A DNA stretch of 64,000 nt from Flavobacterium anhuiense (GTDB lineage: Bacteria > Bacteroidota > Bacteroidia > Flavobacteriales > Flavobacteriaceae), in contig NZ_FMVC01000002.1 of NCBI RefSeq assembly GCF_900101855.1, forward strand, positions 287,328-351,327, given 5' to 3'. This document shows positions 1 to 9,496 of this stretch, in pieces. Every line of letters starts with the position of its first letter. The first letter of the stretch is position 1. The notes below the pieces were generated by a model. The model worked only from the letters and a program-made list of their open reading frames with translations. It was not told where the DNA came from and made no database searches. The translations under genes were made by a program, and so were the position numbers.

Positions 1-788
1 AAACTAATGTTTCATTAACGGGAAAGAATTTACCCCGAAACACTCCTACTCTAACCTATGCCTCTCTGCAAAATGCTCAATTTTGGGATATGCGTCAATT
101 AGATTTAGAAAAACAGAGTGTTGATGTGATCCAGAATAAAGATGAAATGCATGGTTCTATGGAAAATATTCATGCTAAAATTCAGCTTGATAAAGAATAT
201 GTAAAACTATTCAAAAAAGCCTTTCCAAAAACCTCAAAACCTGAAGCTTGGCAGATTCAAAATGCTATTGCGAGCTATGTGCGTTCTTTAAATTCTTTTG
301 ATTCTCGATTTGATCAATACATGAGAGGAAATAAAAATGTTCTGAACAATGAGGAAATCGAAGGAATGAACCTATTTATGGGAAAAGCAAAATGTGCCAC
401 CTGCCATTTTACACCTTTATTTAACGGAACGGTTCCGCCAAGTTATTCCAAAACCGAACACGAAGTTATCGGAACTCCAAATGAGCCTTCAGGAAAATCT
501 TTAAGTCCAGATAAAGGCCGTTACATATACAATAAAATGCCACAATTGGTTGGTGCTTTTAAAACACCAACGGTTAGAAATTCGGCTGTTACAGCTCCGT
601 ACATGCATAACGGAGTTTTTAAAACGCTGGAAGAAGTGGTTTCTTTTTACAATAAAGGCGGCGGAATTGGTTTAGGCTATGAAGTAGAAAACCAGACACT
701 TCCTTTTGACAAACTGAATTTAACTGTAAAAGAGGAAAAAGCTCTTGTTGCTTTTATGAAAACGCTCACGGACAAGAAATACCAGTAA
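1..788 (+). CDS. Cytochrome c peroxidase family protein (C-terminal part)
   Basis: The reading frame is open from base 3 with no start in the window, so the gene begins upstream. The N-terminal visible residues (RNTPTLTYASLQNAQFWD) match the segment of di-haem cytochrome c peroxidases that follows the first haem domain. One CxxCH haem site (CATCH, about bases 393-407) is visible, followed by the family's KTPTVRNSAVTAPYMHNG segment and a C-terminal GGG turn. Proteins of this family are periplasmic and reduce H2O2, or act as MauG-like oxidases, using two c-type haems. The first haem site must lie outside the window. The gene ends just before a strong terminator. The family is clear; the exact substrate is not. 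Confidence 0.88.
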   Translation, partial: TNVSLTGKNLPRNTPTLTYASLQNAQFWDMRQLDLEKQSVDVIQNKDEMHGSMENIHAKIQLDKEYVKLFKKAFPKTSKPEAWQIQNAIASYVRSLNSFDSRFDQYMRGNKNVLNNEEIEGMNLFMGKAKCATCHFTPLFNGTVPPSYSKTEHEVIGTPNEPSGKSLSPDKGRYIYNKMPQLVGAFKTPTVRNSAVTAPYMHNGVFKTLEEVVSFYNKGGGIGLGYEVENQTLPFDKLNLTVKEEKALVAFMKTLTDKKYQ

Positions 789-813
789 AACCAAAATAAA
801 ACCCCAATTAAAC

Positions 814-847
814 AAAACCGCCGAAAAAGATCTTTTTCGGCGGTTTT
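814..847. terminator. Perfect 34-bp palindromic bidirectional terminator
   Basis: Two 17-base arms (814-830 and 831-847) are exact reverse complements with a GC-rich core (ccgccg/cggcgg) and flanking A and T runs. It sits between the plus-strand peroxidase gene and the minus-strand baseplate-like fragment, so it can stop transcription from both sides. Confidence 0.85.
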
Positions 848-854
848 TATTTTT

Positions 855-1440
855 TTATTCTTCAATGAAAAGTCGGTAAGGAAATACGTTTGATGATCTA
901 TTTTTTAAGTTCTTTATAAAACTTTCGCATAAATAATCCCATTCTGTAGCTGATAGATAATTTCTTTCTGTTGCATTTATTTTTAAATAAATATCTACCG
1001 TTCTACTAAAACCTGCTTTTACAGAAATTTCTTTTCGTGTTCCTTTCTCTATTCTAATATCTGTTAGACAACTTTTAAAATGATTAAATCCAAACGCTTT
1101 TATATCCGCAAATGTTACAATTCTGCCACGAGTAAGTAAAGCATTTCTATAAGCCAAAATACGGTCTTTATTATTCTGCTTATTCATTCCGCCCACAGTA
1201 TTAGTAACCAAAACTGCCTCTTTACTTACAAACAGCAAATCGTCTTTCGATTCTAAAACAGTTCCTGCTTTGATATCGTTTCCTTCTTCTGCACAAGTTG
1301 ACCAATAATGTATAGCAAATGACTTTCCTAAAGATTCGTCAATCTTTGGCTTAATCATTATGTAAGGATCATTATTTTTAGAAAAACTGCTTTCTCTTGC
1401 CTGTTGCTCTACAGAAGCTAAAAGCTGATTTATTTCACTG
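855..1440 (-). pseudogene. 5'-truncated type VI secretion baseplate-like (TssF-like) fragment
   Basis: About 195 codons are open on the minus strand and end in a normal stop just beyond the terminator at 814-847. The sequence has no signal peptide and holds the segment ILAYRNALLTRGRIVTFADI followed by a beta-rich C-terminus. I read this as the C-terminal part of a Bacteroidota T6SS(iii) baseplate protein, most like TssF. That assignment is tentative and leans on the ClpV fragment next to it. Its 5' end is missing: the open frame only continues to 1478 by running through antisense of the neighbouring clpV sequence, giving a non-native MFLFFFKF start. It is therefore a remnant, not a functional gene. 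Confidence 0.5.
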
Positions 1441-2399
1441 GCATTCCTGCAGGAAAACTTAAAGAAGAAGAGAAACAAAAACTAAATACTATTGAAGACG
1501 TTTTGAGAAAAAGGGTAATTGGCCAGGATCATTGTATTGCAACTGTTTCAGGATCTATTCTCGAATCACGTTCGGGATTAAGCAAAGCTGGACAGCCAAT
1601 TGCATCATTTTTCTTTTTAGGACCAACAGGAACTGGAAAAACAGAATTAGCAAAAAGCTTAGCGGAATTTCTTTTTCAAGATGAAAATGCTATTATTCGT
1701 TTTGACATGTCTGAATTTAAAGAAGAACATTCTGCGGCTTTGTTGTACGGGGCACCTCCAGGCTATGTCGGGTATGAAGAGGGAGGTTTGTTAGTCAATA
1801 AAATTAGGCAAAAGCCCTACTCTATTGTTTTATTTGATGAAATTGAAAAAGCACATCCTTCTGTTTTTGATGTTTTTCTTCAGATTATGGACGAAGGAAA
1901 ACTGCATGACCGTTTAGGCAAAGAAGGCGATTTTTCAAATGCCATTATTCTTTTTACCTCAAATATTGGTGCAGATCATATCGTCACTACTTTTAATAAT
2001 GGTGAAATTCCTACTTCAAATTCTCTAATGGAAATTATGGCAAATTATTTCAGACCAGAATTTTTAGGACGTTTAACCGAAATTATACCTTTTGCGCCTA
2101 TCAGCAAAGAAAATGCATTAAAGATTTTCGAGATACACCTCAAAAAAGAATTTACAGACTTATTGAAAAACATTAATATTAAAGTCGAAATTCCGATAGA
2201 AGCAAAACTCTATCTTGCAGAAAACGGCTATAATGCCAAATATGGAGCAAGACCAATTAAAACCATTATCAGAACGCATTTAAGAAGGCCTCTAGCTAAG
2301 AAAATAATTTCCGGAGAAGTCAAAGATGGTGATACTATTTCAGTAGTTATTGAAAACAACGAAGTAAAATGGATTAAAGAAGAAGCCCTTTCAATTTAA
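1422..2399 (+). pseudogene. ClpV/TssH (ClpB-type) AAA+ ATPase, C-terminal fragment
   Basis: The frame has a stop at 1419, and clear homology starts around 1434-1440 with TGIPAGKLKEEEKQKL, the linker before the second AAA+ module of ClpB/ClpV. It continues through VIGQD, Walker A (GPTGTGKT), the pore-loop region GAPPGYVGYEEGG, Walker B (VLFDEIEKAH), sensor 1 (FTSNIG), the arginine-finger segment (RPEFLGRLTEI) and the C-terminal small domain. The N-terminal domain and the whole first AAA+ module, usually more than 500 residues, are absent. No good ATG start exists; TTG at 1503 is only the first possible initiator. Together with the inverted fragment at 855-1440 this looks like a scar of T6SS locus deletion. 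ClpV over ClpB is an inference from that neighbour. Confidence 0.75.
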
Positions 2400-2422
2400 A
2401 ATTAGATCTCAATAATTTATAT

Positions 2423-2460
2423 AAAAAACGCTAAGAAATTAATTAATCTTAGCGTTTTTT
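2423..2460. terminator. Bidirectional hairpin terminator between clpV fragment and parC
   Basis: Arms of 14 bases (2423-2436 and 2447-2460) are exact complements around aacgctaaga, with a 10-base loop and A/T tails on both sides. It separates convergent genes. Confidence 0.8.
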
Positions 2461-2466
2461 TTATTT

Positions 2467-5181
2467 TTATTCTAAAACTAGGCCTATTTGTCCATCGTCG
2501 TCTAATTCTGTTTCAACAGGATCATCTTCTGGAATTTCCGGTTTTTCCGGAACTTCTTCAACTGGTTCTTCATAAGGAAGCGGCTCTAATAAATTCACCT
2601 GTCTTAATTTATCAGTCGTCAATTGATTTCCTAAAGCTTTGAAACCTTTTACGGCTATAAAGTCTTCTACATCAATATGAAGATCGTCTTTTTGAACACC
2701 TTTTACTTTGGCGAAAACCAATTGTGCCACTGGACGATAATCAGTCGAAACGATTTCTAACTGCGAATTTGGATGATCAGTAATGAAACTTTCTTCTTTT
2801 CCTTCATTTTCTACCAAGAAACGTTTCAAGAAATAACGTTCTTTTTCTCCATCATAATAGATTGCTGAAATTGGTTTTTTAGGATTCCATTTTTCCAATA
2901 CAATCATGTCTTCATCGAAATGAGTTGATAATTCTGGAATGACTACTTTCAATTTCCCTGATTGACTAATGACTAAGATTTTATCCGTTGGTTTAAATTC
3001 TCCTAATAATTCTCCTCTTGCATCAACATTTAAACGTTTTACGGTATCATCAAACCAAACTTTTCTTGGCAGTAAAGTCGAAATTCCTTTTTCTTTTAAT
3101 TCGATTTTTTTGATTGGATATTTGGTTACTAAATTTCCTTTAGAACCACGCCCTTTAATAGCTAACTTAGCGAAATCAATATCGAATTTCAGTTTCTTAA
3201 TCGTTCCAACCTGACGAAGCAAAATAGTCACAACCTCGGCTTCTCCATTAGGATTATGCGAAAAATACACTACCTGAGAACCGTTTGTTCCATTCGTTAA
3301 ATCGTAGGCTTTATCGCGTGTTACACCTGTAACATTAAAACGTTTTATATAAGACGGACCTGACTTACCATCACGATACATCATATTATAAATCGTGCGT
3401 TTATCGTTTTTATCAAATACCGCTGCGTGTATAATATCTTTTCCGATAAAAGTCTTGGCATCAACTTTTGTAATCATCATGGTTCCGTCTCGTAAAAACA
3501 CGATAACATCGTCAATATCAGAACAGTCGCCTACGTATTCATCTTTCTTTAAACTAGTTCCTACGAAACCTTCTTCGCGGTTTACGTATAGTTTTGTGTT
3601 TCTTAAAACTACTTTTGTAGCTTCAACGTTATCAAATACGCGAAGTTCTGTTTTACGCTCTCGCCCTTTTCCATATTTCTCTTTCAGTTTGGTAAAGTAA
3701 GCAATGGCAAAATCGGTAAGATGCTCCAAATTGTATTCTACCTCTTTCATTTCCTCTTCTAATCTAGAGATTAATTCATCTGCTTTATCAGAGTCGAAAC
3801 GAGTAATACGAATCATCGGAATTTGAGTCAGTCTTTGTAAATCGTCATCGTTGATTTCTCTAACAAATGATTTTTTGAAAGGCTCAAAACGGTCGTATAA
3901 ATATTTGTAAAGTGATTCTCTATCTCCATATAATTTGAAGTCAATATACATTTCTTCACGAATGAAGATTTTTTCTAAAGTAGAGAAATGCCACTTATTT
4001 TTTAATTCTTCTAATTGAATTTCAAGTTCTTGTTTAAGCAAATCAACCGTTCTTTCAGTTGAAATCTTCAACATTTGTGAAACACCAATAAATAACGGCT
4101 TATTATCTTCAATTACACATCCTAAAGGTGCAATTGAAGTCTCACAGGCTGTAAACGCAAACAAAGCATCGATTGTTTTGTCTGGCGAAACTCCCGGGAA
4201 AAGATGAATTAAAATCTCAACATCAGCGGCGGTGTTGTCCTCAATTTTCTTGATTTTGATTTTCCCTTTTTCATTGGCTTTCAAAATACTATCAATCAAA
4301 CTCGATGTATTGGTAGAAAACGGAATCTGCGTAATTACCAAAGTATTTTTGTCTAATTGCGAAATTTTAGCACGCACACGCACACGTCCGCCACGCATTC
4401 CGTCGTTGTAATTCGAAACGTCGGCAATACCAGCTGTGGCAAAATCTGGATAAAGCGTAAATGACTTCCCCTTTAAGATTTTAATCGACGCGTCAATTAA
4501 TTCGTTAAAATTATGAGGAAGCACTTTTGTAGAAAGTCCAACCGCAATACCTTCTGCTCCTTGTGCTAAAAGCAATGGGAATTTTACAGGAAGATTAATT
4601 GGTTCAGCTTTTCGACCATCATAAGATAGTCCCCATTCTGTAATTTTTGGAGAATATAAAACCTCCAAAGCAAATTTGGATAAACGTGCCTCAATATAAC
4701 GGGGTGCTGCTGCACCATCACCAGTTAAGATATTTCCCCAGTTTCCTTGACAGTCAATCAATAAGTCTTTCTGACCGATTTGTACCATGGCATCACCAAT
4801 ACTCGCATCTCCGTGTGGGTGATACTGCATGGTGTGACCAACAACATTGGCAACTTTATTATAACGACCATCATCCAACTCTTTTAAAGAGTGCATAATA
4901 CGACGCTGAACAGGCTTGAATCCGTCTTCGATAGCAGGAACTGCACGTTCCAAAATTACGTACGAAGCATAATCCAAGAACCAGTCTTTATACATTCCCG
5001 TTACTTTAGTAATAACGTCTTCGCCTTCTTCTTCTTGATTTTCGTAAAAATGTGCACCTTCGAAATGTTTTCCTTCACCATCAATCACATCATCATCGCC
5101 ATCCTGAATGTTATCCAGATTTTCCTCTGAATTATTCTCGTCGTCGTTTGGAATTATGTTATCGTCTTCTTCGTCTTTCAT
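2467..5181 (-). CDS. parC: DNA topoisomerase IV subunit A
   Basis: At 904 residues this is the DNA breakage-reunion subunit, which relaxes and decatenates chromosomes together with ParE. The catalytic tyrosine lies in AAAPRYIEARL (about Tyr162), after the helix-turn-helix HPHGDASIGDAM (about 121-132). An acidic, Asp/Glu-rich extension occupies about residues 1-55, and the C-terminus (about 860-904) is again very acidic and proline-rich. The position that matches quinolone-target Ser83 of GyrA is Ala126 here. The gene lies 51 nt downstream of parE on the same strand, and that pairing supports ParC over GyrA. The start ATG at 5181 gives the acidic N-terminus, which has low complexity but continues in frame. 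Confidence 0.95.
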   Translation of the reverse strand: MKDEEDDNIIPNDDENNSEENLDNIQDGDDDVIDGEGKHFEGAHFYENQEEEGEDVITKVTGMYKDWFLDYASYVILERAVPAIEDGFKPVQRRIMHSLKELDDGRYNKVANVVGHTMQYHPHGDASIGDAMVQIGQKDLLIDCQGNWGNILTGDGAAAPRYIEARLSKFALEVLYSPKITEWGLSYDGRKAEPINLPVKFPLLLAQGAEGIAVGLSTKVLPHNFNELIDASIKILKGKSFTLYPDFATAGIADVSNYNDGMRGGRVRVRAKISQLDKNTLVITQIPFSTNTSSLIDSILKANEKGKIKIKKIEDNTAADVEILIHLFPGVSPDKTIDALFAFTACETSIAPLGCVIEDNKPLFIGVSQMLKISTERTVDLLKQELEIQLEELKNKWHFSTLEKIFIREEMYIDFKLYGDRESLYKYLYDRFEPFKKSFVREINDDDLQRLTQIPMIRITRFDSDKADELISRLEEEMKEVEYNLEHLTDFAIAYFTKLKEKYGKGRERKTELRVFDNVEATKVVLRNTKLYVNREEGFVGTSLKKDEYVGDCSDIDDVIVFLRDGTMMITKVDAKTFIGKDIIHAAVFDKNDKRTIYNMMYRDGKSGPSYIKRFNVTGVTRDKAYDLTNGTNGSQVVYFSHNPNGEAEVVTILLRQVGTIKKLKFDIDFAKLAIKGRGSKGNLVTKYPIKKIELKEKGISTLLPRKVWFDDTVKRLNVDARGELLGEFKPTDKILVISQSGKLKVVIPELSTHFDEDMIVLEKWNPKKPISAIYYDGEKERYFLKRFLVENEGKEESFITDHPNSQLEIVSTDYRPVAQLVFAKVKGVQKDDLHIDVEDFIAVKGFKALGNQLTTDKLRQVNLLEPLPYEEPVEEVPEKPEIPEDDPVETELDDDGQIGLVLE

Positions 5182-5232
5182 ATATTTTGTTCAGTATAAA
5201 TACTAAAAAATTCTTCTGTAATTCTTTTCTTT

Positions 5233-7101
5233 TTAAACCTCTTCAAGCTCATCAATCTCCACCTTAAGATTTTTGATAATAAAATCTTGTCTGTCTGGGG
5301 TATTTTTACCCATATAGAAAGATAACAGCTGCTCAATCGAAGTATGTTTATCCATCATAACCGGATCAAGGCGAATGGTGTCTCCAATAAAGTTTTTGAA
5401 CTCATCTGGAGAAATCTCTCCTAAACCTTTGAATCGCGTGATTTCTGGTTTTGGCTTTAATTTCTCGATGGCATCTTTTCTTTCTTCTTCAGAATAACAA
5501 TAAATGGTTTCTTTTTTATTTCGAACCCTGAAAAGTGGTGTCTGTAAGATATACAAATGGCCTTCTTTGATTAACTCAGGGAAAAATTGAAGGAAAAACG
5601 TAATCAATAATAGACGAATGTGCATTCCGTCGACATCGGCATCGGTTGCGATTACGATGTTGTTGTAACGCAGTTTTTCTAATCCGTCTTCGATATCAAG
5701 CGCTGCTTGCAATAAGTTGAATTCTTCATTTTCATACACAATCTTTTTAGACATTCCGTATGAATTCAGAGGTTTACCACGTAAACTGAAAACCGCTTGT
5801 GTATTTACGTCACGTGACTTTGTAATTGATCCAGAAGCCGAATCTCCCTCAGTAATAAAAAGCGTACTTTCTAAGTTTCTAGGGTTTTTGGTATCTGGAA
5901 GATGCGCTCGGCAGTCTCTTAATTTTTTATTGTGAAGATTGGCTTTTTTAGCACGATCTGTTGCTAATTTTCTAATTCCTGACAATTCTTTTCGCTCGCG
6001 TTCTGCCTGAAGAATTTTACGCAATAACGCTTCGGCTGTTGGCGGATTTTTATGCAGGTAATTATCCAGTTTCGTTTTGATGAAATCGTTAACGAAAGTA
6101 CGAACAGAAACCGCTGGTGTTCCGTCATCAGAACCCATATCGGTAGAACCTAATTTTGTTTTGGTCTGAGACTCAAAAACCGGTTCCATTACTTTAATGC
6201 TAATCGCACTTACAATCGATTTTCGAACATCTGACGCATCAAAATTCTTATTGTAAAACTCTCGAATTGTTTTTACAACCGCTTCACGATACGCCGCTAA
6301 GTGCGTTCCTCCTTGTGTTGTGTTCTGACCGTTTACAAAAGAGTGATATTCTTCGCTATATTGGGTTTTACTATGGGTCAATGCCACCTCAATATCGTGG
6401 TCTTTCAAATGGATAATTGGATATTCTAAATCTTCTTCACTGATAGTCTCTTCCAACAAATCACGAAGTCCGTTTTCTGAATAGTATTTTTCTCCATTGA
6501 AAATAATCGTCAAACCATTGTTTAGATAACAATAGTTTTTAACCATTTTCACTACATATTCTAAACGGAATTTAAAGTTTTTGAAAATTGTTTCGTCTGG
6601 CGTAAAAGTTACTTTCGTTCCTTTACGTTTTGTTGTTTCTATAATATCTTCTTCGGAAACTAAATTACCAGCTGAAAACTCTGCCGCTTTTTGTTTGTCA
6701 TCACGAACCGATTCTACGCGGAAATAAGTCGAAAGTGCATTTACTGCTTTTGTTCCAACTCCATTCAAACCTACTGATTTCTGGAAAGCTTTTGTATCAT
6801 ACTTTCCTCCCGTATTCATCTTCGAAACTACATCGACCACTTTTCCTAAGGGAATACCTCGTCCGTAGTCCCGAACGGTAACCGTCTTTTCTTTGATACT
6901 TACCTCAATAGTTTTTCCAGAGCCCATTACGAACTCATCGATACAGTTGTCTAAAACCTCTTTTAGAAGAATGTAAATACCATCATCCGGCGCAGATCCG
7001 TCTCCAAGTTTTCCGATATACATCCCAGGACGCATACGGATATGTTCTTTCCAATCAAGCGAACGAATATTATCTTCGGTATATTGATTTTGCTCTAGCA
7101 T
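5233..7101 (-). CDS. parE: DNA topoisomerase IV subunit B
   Basis: This 622-residue type II topoisomerase ATPase subunit shows the GHKL signatures [10 protein letters not shown] (catalytic Glu about 48, Mg-binding Asn about 52), VRDYGRGIP and [11 protein letters not shown]. These are followed by the transducer domain and the TOPRIM domain with TEGDSASG and the metal site [11 protein letters not shown]. Length fits ParE or short GyrB; the directly downstream parC makes ParE the better call. It is the first gene of a parE-parC pair. A 12-bp inverted repeat at 7115-7149 lies just upstream of the start codon and would be in the mRNA leader. Confidence 0.95.
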   Translation of the reverse strand: MLEQNQYTEDNIRSLDWKEHIRMRPGMYIGKLGDGSAPDDGIYILLKEVLDNCIDEFVMGSGKTIEVSIKEKTVTVRDYGRGIPLGKVVDVVSKMNTGGKYDTKAFQKSVGLNGVGTKAVNALSTYFRVESVRDDKQKAAEFSAGNLVSEEDIIETTKRKGTKVTFTPDETIFKNFKFRLEYVVKMVKNYCYLNNGLTIIFNGEKYYSENGLRDLLEETISEEDLEYPIIHLKDHDIEVALTHSKTQYSEEYHSFVNGQNTTQGGTHLAAYREAVVKTIREFYNKNFDASDVRKSIVSAISIKVMEPVFESQTKTKLGSTDMGSDDGTPAVSVRTFVNDFIKTKLDNYLHKNPPTAEALLRKILQAERERKELSGIRKLATDRAKKANLHNKKLRDCRAHLPDTKNPRNLESTLFITEGDSASGSITKSRDVNTQAVFSLRGKPLNSYGMSKKIVYENEEFNLLQAALDIEDGLEKLRYNNIVIATDADVDGMHIRLLLITFFLQFFPELIKEGHLYILQTPLFRVRNKKETIYCYSEEERKDAIEKLKPKPEITRFKGLGEISPDEFKNFIGDTIRLDPVMMDKHTSIEQLLSFYMGKNTPDRQDFIIKNLKVEIDELEEV

Positions 7102-7114
7102 ATATGATTTTGGG

Positions 7115-7149
7115 ATTTTTTGCTAATGTACCATTTCTTAGCAAAAAAT
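7115..7149 (-). promoter_or_regulatory. Inverted repeat in the parE leader
   Basis: Perfect 12-base arms (7115-7126 and 7138-7149, attttttgctaa and its complement) flank an 11-base loop and end 14 bases upstream of the parE ATG. It could be a leader hairpin close to the ribosome-binding region or a dimeric protein's operator. No long T-run follows it in the parE direction, so a simple terminator is less likely. Confidence 0.5.
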
Positions 7150-7263
7150 GAAAGCGTATTTTCTTTTTGTTATGAATAATAACAGTTTAAAATCTATTTA
7201 AATTGATTTTAAAGTAAAAAGGGCGCTGAAAGGATCTAAAAACTGCTTTTTCAGCAAAAAATA

Positions 7264-8439
7264 TTATTTGATTCCTAGCACTTCTTTTGCTAAAGCAATC
7301 ATTTCGGGCGTTCCCGTATTTTTATTTTTCTCGTCAGAAAGTTTCACAACACCCTGCCAATGTAGATTATCGGGTTTTGTATCGGTCAATTTTATAACCA
7401 TATTCATTGCAGGAAGCCCAACATCATTAGTAAAATTTGTTCCTATTCCAAAAGACATTTTTATTTTGTCCTGACAGAAATCGACAATCTTTTTTACTTT
7501 ATCATAATTTAAAGAATCAGAAAAAACAATAGCTTTTGATTTTGGGTCGATTCCCATTTTTATGTAATGCGAAATCACTTTTTGAGCAAATTCAATTGGG
7601 TCACCACTATCATGTCGGACGCCATCAAAAAGTTTAGAATATTTTTTATCAAACTGATTGAAAAATATTTCGGTAGTATAAGTGTCTGTTAAAGCTATTC
7701 CGAGATCGCCGCCGTAAACTTGTGTCCAATGTTCCAGGCTTATCGAATTTGCCATTTTAAAACCATATTGCGCGGCATGAAACATAAACCATTCGTGAGC
7801 GTGCGTCCCTAGAGGTCTCCGATTATTGACCATTGCAAAATGTACATTGCTGGTTCCAATGAAGCTCTGCCCGCCATAAGTACGCAAAGTCTCATTTACA
7901 AGATTCTGCACATCATAAGAGTGGCGTCGTCTGGTTCCAAACTCTAAAATAGAAACTCCAAGTTTATTATAATTCTCTATTTTTTCTTTCGTAAGACTTT
8001 TTACCGCTTCATCATTTAAACGAATTAAGTGGTTGGATTTATAAAAAAGTTCCGAAATCAAAGCCATTAACGGTACTTCCCACAAAATGGTTCTGTACCA
8101 AAATCCTTCAACGGTAACTTTTATTTCTGATCCTTCCTGACTAATCTGAACTTCAGACGGATCAAAGCTATATCCTTGCAGAAAATCTAAATACGTAGGA
8201 TCGAGATAGGGACAATAATGGGCGAGATAGTTCTTTTCTTCTTTTGTTAAACGAAGATCTGCCATTGCATCGACAGAATTTCGAAGTAAATCGGCAAAAC
8301 CTTCCGGAAAAATATGTTTTCCACGGTTTATAAAACCATAACGAACTTTTGCTTTTGGAAAAAGTTTAATTACAGCATGCTGCATTGTAAATTTGTAGAA
8401 ATCATTGTCTAAGATTGATTTCAGAAAAGTTGTTTCCAT
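7264..8439 (-). CDS. pncB: Nicotinate phosphoribosyltransferase
   Basis: The enzyme converts nicotinate and PRPP to nicotinate mononucleotide in the NAD salvage (Preiss-Handler) pathway. The start is METTFLKSILDNDFYKFTMQ, close to the N-terminus of E. coli PncB, so ATG at 8439 (391 aa) is preferred to the further upstream TTG at 8478. Family segments are visible: LEFGTRRRHSYD, GTSNVHFA, THAHEWFMFHAAQY (the phosphorylated active-site histidine region) and GVRHDSGDP. The gene follows the topoisomerase IV pair on the same strand but is separated from it by 162 nt, and probably has its own transcript. Confidence 0.93.
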   Translation of the reverse strand: METTFLKSILDNDFYKFTMQHAVIKLFPKAKVRYGFINRGKHIFPEGFADLLRNSVDAMADLRLTKEEKNYLAHYCPYLDPTYLDFLQGYSFDPSEVQISQEGSEIKVTVEGFWYRTILWEVPLMALISELFYKSNHLIRLNDEAVKSLTKEKIENYNKLGVSILEFGTRRRHSYDVQNLVNETLRTYGGQSFIGTSNVHFAMVNNRRPLGTHAHEWFMFHAAQYGFKMANSISLEHWTQVYGGDLGIALTDTYTTEIFFNQFDKKYSKLFDGVRHDSGDPIEFAQKVISHYIKMGIDPKSKAIVFSDSLNYDKVKKIVDFCQDKIKMSFGIGTNFTNDVGLPAMNMVIKLTDTKPDNLHWQGVVKLSDEKNKNTGTPEMIALAKEVLGIK

Positions 8440-8521
8440 AGCATTCAAATTCGGATCATTCTTGCTAAGATACGTCAATTTCAGAAAAGATGAAAATTGC
8501 CGGATTCTTAATCCATTATTT

Positions 8522-9496
8522 TTAAACTATCTTAAAAGAAACAACACTATTTCCGTCTACAAAAACAGTAATGTAATCACCTATATTACTATCAATTTGA
8601 ATCTGAAATTCTAAACCTCCTCGCTTCTCTTTTGGGTTTTGAACCTTAACAGCTTTATTATATTTATTCAAATAAAAAACCTGATTCGATTTCGAAAGAT
8701 TTTTGATTTCTACTGTAATTCTATCACCATTTCGTGCTTCAATTATCCCAGAATCAGGGGATTTAATTTTATAATCTTTTTCGATTGTCGTATTATAAAT
8801 CAAAGGTCCATTAAGAAAATCTTCTTTGCTTAATCTGTTTCCCAAATAAGAACCTGAATCAGGAAAATGCTTCGCAAAGAAATAATCTGGATCTGTATCA
8901 AAATAAGCAGGATTAAAATCATTGACCATTCTGCCTTTGCTGCTGTCATAATAGCCTTGCCCCCATGTTACATCTAGAAGACGCCATTTTTTATCAATCA
9001 AAACCATATTCCAAGCATGATTGGATGAAGTGGTTTTTCTTCCAATATCTCTTACTGAAATTTTAGAATCTCCACGAATGATTTCGCATTTAATTCCCAC
9101 CAAGGAAGCCAAATGCTGATACAAAGCCGTAAAACCTTCACAGACTGCTTTTTTAGATTTAAAAGCTTTCTGAACTAAATTATCATTCAGCTGTTTTATT
9201 TTTCGCTGTTTTTCTGCTTCTGAAGAATAACTGAAACCTTGCACTCTTGGCGGATTCAAATAGGCATTGTAATCGTATCTTATATTGAAAGCAATCCAAC
9301 TGTAAATAGCACGCGCACGATCATAATCCGAATCAAAATCTTTTTCGATTCTGTCGGCTAATTTTTCAGTGCTATCAAAGCTTTTTGGGTATTTTGCAAC
9401 TATTTTATCAACTTCATTAATCTTTTGAGCAAAAGTAAAATTGATGAAAATACTATTTAATAAAAGGAAAACAAGGGCAATCTTTTTTTGTGGCAT
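8522..9496 (-). CDS. Secreted transglutaminase-like (cysteine peptidase fold) protein
   Basis: A 324-residue exported protein: a signal peptide (about 1-23, ending FTFAQ) is followed by a transglutaminase-core domain. The presumed catalytic triad is Cys119 (KKAVCEGFT), His160 (SSNHAWN) and Asp175 (LLDVTWG). The C-terminal part (about 230-324) is predicted beta-rich and may bind ligand. Such proteins may be peptidases or amidases acting on peptides or the cell wall; the substrate cannot be read from the sequence. Its ATG directly follows the TAA stop of the upstream FMN reductase gene (TAAATG), so the two are probably translated from one message. Confidence 0.8.
   Translation of the reverse strand: MPQKKIALVFLLLNSIFINFTFAQKINEVDKIVAKYPKSFDSTEKLADRIEKDFDSDYDRARAIYSWIAFNIRYDYNAYLNPPRVQGFSYSSEAEKQRKIKQLNDNLVQKAFKSKKAVCEGFTALYQHLASLVGIKCEIIRGDSKISVRDIGRKTTSSNHAWNMVLIDKKWRLLDVTWGQGYYDSSKGRMVNDFNPAYFDTDPDYFFAKHFPDSGSYLGNRLSKEDFLNGPLIYNTTIEKDYKIKSPDSGIIEARNGDRITVEIKNLSKSNQVFYLNKYNKAVKVQNPKEKRGGLEFQIQIDSNIGDYITVFVDGNSVVSFKIV

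Noticed and set aside
2969..3700. Plus-strand frames inside parC
   Set aside because: They are opposite-strand shadows of a gene with all family motifs; codon patterns come from the real frame.
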